Position numbers and translations under genes: made by a program. 15,821 nt of DNA from the NCBI GenBank assembly GCA_004335635.1, contig QAXH01003101.1, positions 6,439 through 22,259 of the forward strand. The letters run 5' to 3'. Positions 1-8,700 of this stretch are shown in pieces (within the stretch, counting starts at the first letter, position 1; each line of letters opens with the position of its first letter). Source of the DNA: Chloromonas sp. AAM2 (lineage: Eukaryota; Chlorophyta; Chlorophyceae; Chlamydomonadales; Chlamydomonadaceae). The notes beneath the pieces were generated by a model. The model made no database searches and was not told where the DNA came from. It saw nothing but the letters and a program-made list of their open reading frames with translations.

Positions 1-1
1 T

Positions 2-103
2 CAGCCTCTGGCTGCTGAAATCACCTGCCTTGATGGCTCGCTGCAGCCTCACATTGCGGGTGACATGGGACACAGACTCATGCAGACCATGAACGTCTAG
101 GTC
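2..103 (-). CDS. Possible exon fragment at the left edge
   Basis: A minus-strand frame reads DLDVHGLHESVSHVT, continues with NVRLQRAIKAG, and is open to the window edge. DLDVHGL resembles the start of Smr-type domains, but 34 codons are too few to decide. A GTGATT donor-like site at 24 and a CCTAG acceptor-like site at 98-97 are also visible. Weak. Confidence 0.15.
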
Positions 104-453
104 ATGCATGTGTGGCTGGTTGGTGATGGGTTCAGCGTCTTGTTGCAGAACCATGCATGATGGGAAGGCTCGTGCTCTACAAGCCAGCCGTGCCAAGAAG
201 AGGCCAAGTTGGCCAACTTGGTGCGGGTTTGGGTGGTGCAGGGCCTGAGGCGGACTCGCACAGTATGTATCAATGAAGTGCCCACTCCACCCACAGGAAC
301 ACATCAGCGTGCCAGCCTTATGGCCAATCCTCCTGGTCATTGCAGGAAGTCGCCTGCACTCAAACACCTGAATAGATACTCTCTTGCGTTTATCATCAGG
401 TGGAAAACAAAGCAGGCAAGGCAGGAAGGGCAAGGAGGCATAGTCGTTCACGT

Positions 454-762
454 CTAGGATATGTTCCATGGATATGGACCCGGGCTAACACTGCCCGTCC
501 TTTGGTTCTCGCTGCGCCTTCTTAACCCATGCCTGCTCGCCAGCTTTTGGCAGTACGCCTTCTTTTGTCCACGGCGCTTTGGCTTCTGCGTCAGTTGCTC
601 TTTGGACCGTAAAGCTGCCTTCTGTTGCTCAAGGTTCATTAGGTGGTATCCAGCCTCGATTCTTGCATGGCTTGCTAGCGTCCCCGCTCGGTGCATGTGG
701 GCCCCCCTGATGTGATCAGTATACATAGATGGGGCGTTAAAACTGGACCTGTGCAGCTTCAA
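454..762 (-). CDS. Unassigned basic open reading frame
   Basis: An open frame of 102 codons whose middle, from HARIEAGYHLMNLEQQKAAL onward, looks protein-like: Gln/Lys/Arg-rich, probably helical, then RRGQKKAYCQKLASRHGLRR, ending WNIS and a stop. The first part (about 700-762) looks like chance. A possible acceptor AG (GACGCTAG) lies near 682. No domain recognised. It could be a terminal exon, a transposon fragment or noise. Confidence 0.2.
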   Translation of the reverse strand: MKLHRSSFNAPSMYTDHIRGAHMHRAGTLASHARIEAGYHLMNLEQQKAALRSKEQLTQKPKRRGQKKAYCQKLASRHGLRRRSENQRTGSVSPGPYPWNIS

Positions 763-1644
763 GAAATATCAAGCAAAAACAGCTGGTTGCAGAAATCTAG
801 GCAATATAGGATTTAGATTATTCGATCAAGGCCGATCATGATGGCCTTCACGCCTTGTAATGATGATGATCTCGACCTGGGCTTCGGCAAAGCTGTTTGG
901 GACGCACATGTACATAATTACCCCACGAGTACAAGCTATGCTCTACCGGCATGATTTGCACCTGGACTGAAGAGCAGTGAGTACGTTCTACACACCACCT
1001 GTGACGGGGGCCTTGAGTCTCTGCACACTCTGTAAGCGTCAGGCAGTGTGGACGCGCATCCGAGCCAGAGCTGTGCAGCACAATGCAGCTTGCATGATGC
1101 ATGGGACGCAGAGCTACAATGAAAGGACATGCAACAAGTGCAGCAGGCGTACTCTTGCAGCCATCTGTTCAACCACAGCTGAAACCATATTCGACACTGG
1201 TCGGCCTGCAGAGGCACGGCGCGCTTGACACAAGCAAACAAACAAACGCTTTGCTGAGGATTTCCCAGTCATCCAGTGTTCTGTAGTTTAGATTTCCTGG
1301 TGGTTGACAGACCCACCATGGGGTGCGATTCCTCTTGCAGCTAAGGTCACTGGCCCTTGGAAATAAGCGCGTGGAGCTCCAAGCCCACATAACTTAACAA
1401 CATACATAATAGCTTGTGCAAATATTGTTCTCGCTGCTGTCCAGCTGCAGTGATGCAAGCAACATCCGTGCCAGGTCCAGCGCAATGAAAGGCTGGCATG
1501 CACTGTCCAGTTTTCCAGCATGTTACAAAGTTTCCACGGTTGCAAAGTTTGCTAGCTAGTTATGCAGTTTTACAAAACACTGACTGCTCTCCGTGGGTTT
1601 GAATTTTTCGTGTCTGTTTCTTGCTTACTGACTGTTTCGGCTGA

Positions 1645-1670
1645 TACATACATACATACATACATATATT
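1645..1670. repeat. ATAC/CATA microsatellite
   Basis: About six tandem CATA units on the plus strand followed by TATATT. Outside any recognised exon. Confidence 0.9.
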
Positions 1671-1768
1671 AAATACATCGGAGGGCCCACATTGCACCGA
1701 GCGCGAACGCTAGCAAGCCATGCAAGAGAGCTGATTCGCTGAAACACAGCGTCTATTGGGGGCCAACC

Positions 1769-1792
1769 CATTAGGCCTGTGAGGGCCTAATG
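1769..1792. repeat. Perfect 9-bp hairpin
   Basis: CATTAGGCC pairs exactly with GGCCTAATG across a six-base loop TGTGAG. The segment GCCTGTGAGGGCC around the loop recurs at 1803-1815. It lies just beyond the proposed TOP1 poly(A) signal. Confidence 0.85.
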
Positions 1793-1896
1793 AATCCAGG
1801 AGCCTGTGAGGGCCACTGTACCAGGAAAAGCAATGAAGCCAATCCCAGCAGACCGAACAAAAGTGGTTCACGGTGTTGGTATTGATAGATTCAATA

Positions 1897-1901
1897 TTAC
1901 A
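1897..1901 (-). terminator. Candidate TGTAA poly(A) signal for TOP1
   Basis: The plus strand reads TTACA, so the transcript reads UGUAA, the usual green-algal polyadenylation signal. It is the first such pentamer downstream of the TOP1 stop. A five-base motif occurs often by chance, so only its position supports it. Confidence 0.35.
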
Positions 1902-2704
1902 ATCCATTCAATTCACACGTATGTCCCAGCTGGCGAAGACCATACTATTGCAGTACGTTCATCAAGAACTTGTGCATCGGATGCAACACAATGCACCCCC
2001 GGGTGCACCCGACCCTCAATGCACGGGCCAGGGGAGGAGGTGGCCAGAAGCCAAGTGGCAGTAACAAAGAATGACGTTGGATGCTGTGTCCATGCCTAAA
2101 ACATGACATTGCCCTAGATGCGCACACCCAGCCCGAGGAATGGCTCTGGTAGCCAAGACTGAGGGTTCAGCATGCCATGAAAGGCGTCCATCAAAATGTG
2201 TCCCGATGTTGGAACCAGTCAAGCTGTGGAAGAATCGGTAAGGCTGCGGTGACCGCACGTGCAACGGCTTTAGTTTATAGCTGCTGGCATGGGCTTAATA
2301 ACCTCGACTGTATGCCGTACACATAATGATGTGTTGTACTGCACAAGGCCCAACACAGATGCAAAGGGAGGCCCGTTGTGCGCAGGATAGGTGTCCAATA
2401 CACCCAGACAACGTGGCCGATGCGCATCGAGTGGTCAGGACGTGAATATCCTACTGCTGTTCAGGACATTGCCTGTCTTGGGCGACAGAGACAACATAAC
2501 GGCAGCTGCTGATCAGACACAGACATGTCAAACATACATATCAGCGAAGACTAACAGCTCAAGAACACACGGCACGACAGAACACAAACACACGCATACA
2601 TGTGTGTTCCTCAGTGCTGGCCGGTCACTTGCTGTTGTTGCCTCCGTTTGGCCAGTCACTCTTTGTTGGTCACGTGCTGCACGTGACTATGAGTGAGAGG
2701 CCGA
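1897..2704 (-). other. Probable 3' UTR of TOP1
   Basis: About 0.8 kb follows the TOP1 stop before the first TGTAA pentamer on the minus strand (1901-1897). I found no other TGTAA on that strand between the stop and this point. A 3' UTR of several hundred bases is usual for chlorophyte genes. No convincing coding exon is visible inside. Extent is inferred from the signal alone. Confidence 0.4.
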
Positions 2705-5700
2705 TCAGAACTTGAAGGTGGGCTCTGTATCCATGCACCAATTGAACTTGGCTAGGAGCGACTTGTTGAAGATCTTGTCAATGGGCACCTACAGTTGAAA
2801 TCCATGATTGAACAGACTGACCCCTAATTATTTGCAATTGAGCCCTTCGCAGTGCGCCTGATACGATAGAGTGCTGGGCTGAGCACGTCGGATCAACAGG
2901 TGTTCTGGGCAGGAGCACCGCATACATCACTTTTTGGGCCGTATGCGTATACGTATACGCAGTCTCCCTTCTGGCCATTGCCACGGGCAGAATACAACGT
3001 GCTTGAAAGCGACACACTCCAGTAATCATTGTCTCTGTACACCATACAGCCAAAACGTCTATGCCCTGTCTGGGTGTTTATGCCACGTTGCTTTCGCCAC
3101 GTTTCCCTGGCACCCACCTCATTGCGTTTGCACCATGCTACGCTGATGCGTGGGTCCATGTAATTGATCTTGGAGGTGCCCAGGGCGACGGTCTTCATGT
3201 CCTGTGGGGATGTGGCGCAAGCGGGCGGAAACCAAAACATGTGACCAACAAAACGTGTAAGAGGGCCGACCAACACAGAACATGTCTGTGTGTATGTGGG
3301 CGGACAACATGAGCACACGACATTTTATCACCAAGAGCATTTGCAGCATTGAGGAATAGAGTGTGTGTGTGTGTGCGTGTGTGTGCGCATGTTTGTGTGT
3401 GTTTGTGTGTTTGTGCGTGCGAGTGTGCTCCGCCGTGCCTCAAGCTCTTCCAACAGAGTGACCGGCCAGCACCGAGGGAACGTGCGTGCATTCTGTATGT
3501 TCTGCCGTGCCCTTGCTCCTTGTATCAACCACAACGTTTGCAGCGACGCTTTGGGCAAGTCTGTAAATGATATATAATGATGACAATGAACAGAAGCAAC
3601 GCTTGCACCAAGACAAGGCATGCAGCCTTGGCAAGACCGTTGACAACGTGAGGCATGTGGATTTGAACACAAGGCGTCGTTCTGCCCATGCAAAACACTG
3701 GGATCGTCCCACCAAGTAAAGTAGGATTGAAACAAGACCGCGGCCCAAAAGTAGATGAAATGTTAGCCCGACCTTTCAGCAGTCTGGTCACCACCAACAT
3801 CCACATGCGTGTGCACAGGCACAAGCGATCCCTGTAATTCCCTAAGTCCCTTGCTGCCCCTCCACCTCTGCTCACCTCCTTCGCCTGTAGCTGCAGTTCC
3901 AACTTAGCGATCTGTGCATTCTTCACCTCAACCTTGCGCGTCCTGCATAGAGAGCAACGCATCTGCTCTGCACATGAGCATGCTAGAGGGCCTGCAGCCC
4001 CTGTTTGTCTCCTGTGCGCTGTTGGAAATCGTTGTTCCAGTTCAAAGCATGCCGGTGTGGCACGACGCGACACGCATCCTGTGAACCGTAAAATCAGGTT
4101 GACAGTTGGTTTACCCTACATACCCTCACATGCGTCCCGACCCTGTTCCATTCCTTTCTGAGCGCTGTCATCAAGCAAGCGCAATGTTTCATAGTTAGTC
4201 ACAGCAGCCTGGTTCATGACTGCCAATGCCACTGGATTGCCCCTTCCCTTGGCCCATGTCAATGCCACTGGATTGCCCCTTCCCTTGGCCCATGTCAATG
4301 CCACTGGATTGCCCCTTCCCTTGGCCCATGTCAATGCCACTGGATTGCCCCTTCCCTTGGCCCATGTCAATGCCACGTGGATGCAAGCCCACACACTGAT
4401 CCCAGCCCTGCTCCTGTTCTGTTCAAGCACATTGCTTTCTGATACAATCGACGCATTATGACCATCTAAGCAAACGCACTTGCATTTGATCGTTTACTCG
4501 CTCATTGCATTTGTGGCTGTGACCCCTGCCTGCCACCCCCTTCCCCCGGCCCTTATTTGCATGCTTCATGACTCACAGTCCAGGGTCCCCCTTTGCCGCC
4601 TTGAGCTCTGTCTGCAGGGCCTCCAGCTCATCCTTGGCAACCTGGAGCTTCTCATTCATCTTGACAACCTGAACAACAGACACACACAAGCATATGCTTG
4701 CAAAACGCTGTAGCTGTAGAAGCACCACACATGCGCGCACGTGATCATGATCATGCTCAAGTAAGCTGGGGGGAAAAGGCAGGGTGCACACAAGTCCAGA
4801 CAGGGTACAGGTGCTCCCCTACACTCACCCTTGCTCTCATCTGGCACGACCCTGCCCCCATGCCAACAGTACCTGCAACCCAACAACTCCGCAATAATCC
4901 CATAGTAACCAGAACCAGCAAGATTCCGGGGCTCCCGTCTCCGCCTCCATTTCCAGTGACCATGGCAAGTACCCTGCCCTCACCTGGCCCGCATTGTTGG
5001 ACTACCACGCCATGCCACGCGACACACATGCATAAGGGGAGCCACATCGGTCTGTCCAGCCGCACAACACGCCCTGTCAACAACTTGTGCATCCCACCAA
5101 CCCCATGCCCTCACACCTGGTCTGCGTGTGTCTTGGCCACCGCCCTCTGATGATTACACAGGATTGCGACCTCCTTGTTGGCCTTGTCGTACTCCACCTT
5201 CTTCTGGTCCACGTTGATGACGCGCCCATGCACCTCCACCCCCTCCTCCCACTCACGTAGGAGCTGCTCCAGGACTATGGAAGCGTTGTACGTACGGAAC
5301 ACCTGCGCTCGATGCCAAATGAATGACAAATCAGCTAGTTCGTGTGTGTGTGTGTGTGTGTGTATTATACATGGCCTTCAGTCCGAGGAGGACTGCTCAG
5401 CAAGGGCAAGGGCGGAAGGAACACAAACAGCACAACTGTAAATGACACAAACCAGCTAGTTAGTGCTAGTAACGAAGCAATGGAGGCATTGCACATTCGG
5501 AACACCTGCACACGAGGCCGCGAGGAAGACAGATCACCTCGAGGCGTGTTTTCGACTGCCAGGACAGGGAGCTTGGAAAAGAATGCTTCAGCTGTGGCGT
5601 CGTGGTGGTATTCGAATTGTGCAAGCATAGGCACTTGAGGCGATATGGAGTGAGGCTGGAGTCAAGAAAGTAACACCGTGCACCATGTGCATGGTCATGA

Positions 5701-8700
5701 AAAGGTACGTAGAGAATTGGTGAGTGCATCAAATGTGGCAGCTATCCTCTCGGACCCCTTACTCCTATGCCTTGGAATCTTCACATGATCTGCTTGCCCA
5801 AGCCAAACAGCACCCTGAGCAACGGCCTGGAACCACCTTTGTAACCACCGACAGGTGGCAGGCAGTAATCAGGGTCATATTTCGATACTGTGATGGTCTC
5901 AGGCCATCAGATGAATGTGTGAGACCGGGCTTGTTGATGGGTATTATTTGTTGTTAAGTCAGCAGTGGTTAATTGAACCCTTGACTCACCTTGACACTGA
6001 GCCCATCCATGATGTTCTTGAGCTCCTTGTTGAGGTCCTGGGCGTCAAAGGTCTCGAACAGCTGCGCGCCAGCCTCCTTCTTCTTGCCGTTCTGGTCGAT
6101 TTTGCGGAACTTCTCCACGGCGTGGTACACGCGCTTGTCCACCTCCGCGGTGTTCTCGTACCTGCGGGGTGATGGTGGGAGGGTTGGATCAGGGAGGACA
6201 GGAGAGAGAGATGTGTATGAGAGGAGAGGAAAGAAGAAGAACAGGAAGAGAGACAGAAGAGAGAGAGAGAGAGAGAGAGAGGTGAGAGAGAATTAGAGAG
6301 AGAAGAAGTCAGGGTCAGGGTCAGATGAGGTGATGGTCCTCATATTTGCGAGACGATGGTGAAAAATGAACCGGTGTTCAGCACATGCTTCCTAATTGCA
6401 CGTTGGGGTTTTGAAATGCAGGACACACGCCTTTGTGGCGAGGCAGCAGCAAACATCTCCACAAACTGAGTGACTCTAATGGCGACTAGAAATGATGCCC
6501 ATGCTGCGACCCAAAGCATGTCACCCAGGCTGCGGCTGATCAGTCCGTGCGCACCTGATGGAATCTTTACCCAGGAAGTCGAACTTGATGGAGGAGGGAG
6601 GCATGCACTCGATGTTGTCGACCTGCGCACACATGCAAACTTTTGCAAGTATGTTAGGTGTTCTACATGTCGGTTGTCTGGCTCAGTGTGGCTCACATAG
6701 CACACTGAGAGGGGCCATCTTCATGCACATGCTCTATGCGTCAGGCACTCTGCACTTTACCACATTATGTGCACAAACGACGTCAGCAAGAGACGCCAGT
6801 CTGCGCAAGACACCTTCTTGACGGGTGTCACTAGCCAAAACCCTTGCTTTCTTGCCAAATCCAGGCCTAATCAATCGATTCCCATTGACAACCCTTGTCC
6901 CTGCCTGACGGCCTAGACCCATCTTCACTTTCCGTCCGCCTTATAGACTGTCACACAGGTGTCTACTGCATACCGTACCGCTCACTCACTCCGTCATCCC
7001 GGCAGCGTTCTCGCCCTGCCCGCTGCACTCCACCCTTTGCCTGACCCTGCCCCTAGCTTGACCCTGCCGCTAGCTTGACCCTGCCCCGATTCATTCCCAC
7101 ATCCAATAGCTCACCTTGAGTGTACAGCAGCCCACAGTGTCTGCCTCGTCCTCGTCCTTCTCATGGCCCGCTCGCAAAGCCAGCCTGTCAATGAGGTACA
7201 AGGCGACGGCCATCTGCATGCGACACACAACATACCCACTCAGTTGTGAGCACATAGCAAGGTGTGTTCACGTGCAGCTACCTGCAAGAACCGCTCCCAC
7301 ACCATCCCCACCGCTCATACACCGTTCCTACGCTTACCTACCCTCCTTATCTGACTCTACCCCAGCATGCACCATGGTACGGAGGCCGCCATGCACCCGC
7401 TGCAACTCACTGCCTTATGCGTCTTCTGCCACTCCCGTTCCCGATCCCACTAGAGCCTGGCTCGCCCCTTGCCTGACCCACTTTACAAAGAAGAAAGAAT
7501 GAAGACGCCAGTGAGCGCATGTAAAGCAAGCAAGCAAGCAAGCAGGCCGAGCAATAAAGCCCAACCTCTTGATGGGTTGAGAGGCCGTTGTAAAACGCAA
7601 TCGAAAATTGTTGTACCCTCCCTGCTACTTCGCGTCTCGGCTCTCCAATCCCTGCCTCACCCTTGCCACCCGTCCCAGTGACTCGCCCCTATTACTACCC
7701 GTCGCAATGACTCGCCCTCCCCAGAATCCAGCCTCTGCCCCCTAAACAGCCTGTGCCCTTCTACAGCCTCTGCCCCCTGAACATCCAGCGCTCCACCACT
7801 CGCCTGTCGGCGACGCGTGTCCTTGTCTTCCAAATCTGCCTCGTAGTTCTTGCGCACCTCGCCAATGATACCCTTGAGCTTGCGGGCCTGAAAGACACAA
7901 ACACATGCACAACACGTGTTGTGCGCCACGAGCATCTGCCTACGTTTACAACAAGCAAGCACAAGCAGCACGAAGCGCAGAAAGAGAGAGGTGCCTGCAT
8001 TTAAAAGTCACACGCGCACACCATTCAAACAGGGACTGCCAGGGCAGGAGAGTCTGCGAATCTGAGTCTGAAATAAGGCCACCCTGTAAGCGATGCTGGC
8101 ATATAGTCTGGTCTTCGTCTTGACCAAACACAAGCTATCACACATGACTCACCAGACTTATAGTTTCCGGACGTGTTGTTTCCTAACGCCCTGAATTGGC
8201 CCCTCATCCAACACATCCAATGCCGCCACATGGCAGACTCCCACACAACTTCCTTGGCATGGCAATCTGTTCACTTCGTGCTCTGCTCCACTGTCGCCTC
8301 CCTCTGCCTGTGTGCGGCCTGTGTGTTGTGTTCCGGCTGGCTGGCACACGGCCGCAGCTCCTTGCCTTCCGTGATAATCAGCTCCCTTTCTTCGTCTCCC
8401 TGTTGGGCACATGGCCGCAGCTCCCACACACCTCCCCTTCCGTGATATTTAGCTCCCTTCCTTCGTCTACCTGGCGGGCACACAGCCGCAGCTCCCACAC
8501 ACCTCCTCTTCCGTGATAATCAGCTCCCTTTCTTCGTCTCCCTGTTGGGCATATGGCCGCAGCTCCCACACACCTCCTCTTCCTTGATTACTAGCTCCCT
8601 TCCTTGTCTCCCACACTGTCCTTTCCCTCTGTCTGCTGCACCTCCCCCTTTGTTTCTCACCTTTTCATACTTGGCCAAGTCGCTGTCTGCCTTGAATGTG

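Larger units (their letters stand above)
104..1896. other. Region without a secure gene
   Basis: Apart from the weak open frame at 454-762, I see no supported exon. It contains a 9-bp perfect hairpin at 1769-1792 and an ATAC microsatellite at about 1645-1670. It may be intergenic, or an intron or 3' UTR of a gene to the left. Confidence 0.4.

Noticed and set aside
3650..3680. tRNA T-loop-like TTCAAAT on the minus strand
   Set aside because: The flanking stem does not pair beyond about three bases and no acceptor stem or anticodon arm can be placed.
3525..4073. A 182-codon minus-strand open frame spanning exon 11
   Set aside because: Only the 22 codons of exon 11 (ending QLQAKE) fit the topoisomerase; the rest runs through introns 10 and 11 past a good GTGAGC donor.
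4090..4172. Possible intronic box C/D snoRNA (TTGATGA then CTGA about 75 bases on, minus strand)
   Set aside because: The C box has T in place of the required purine and no terminal stem is visible.
4226..4377. CRISPR-like array of 36-bp repeats
   Set aside because: Copies are directly adjacent with no spacers, in an intron of a eukaryotic gene.
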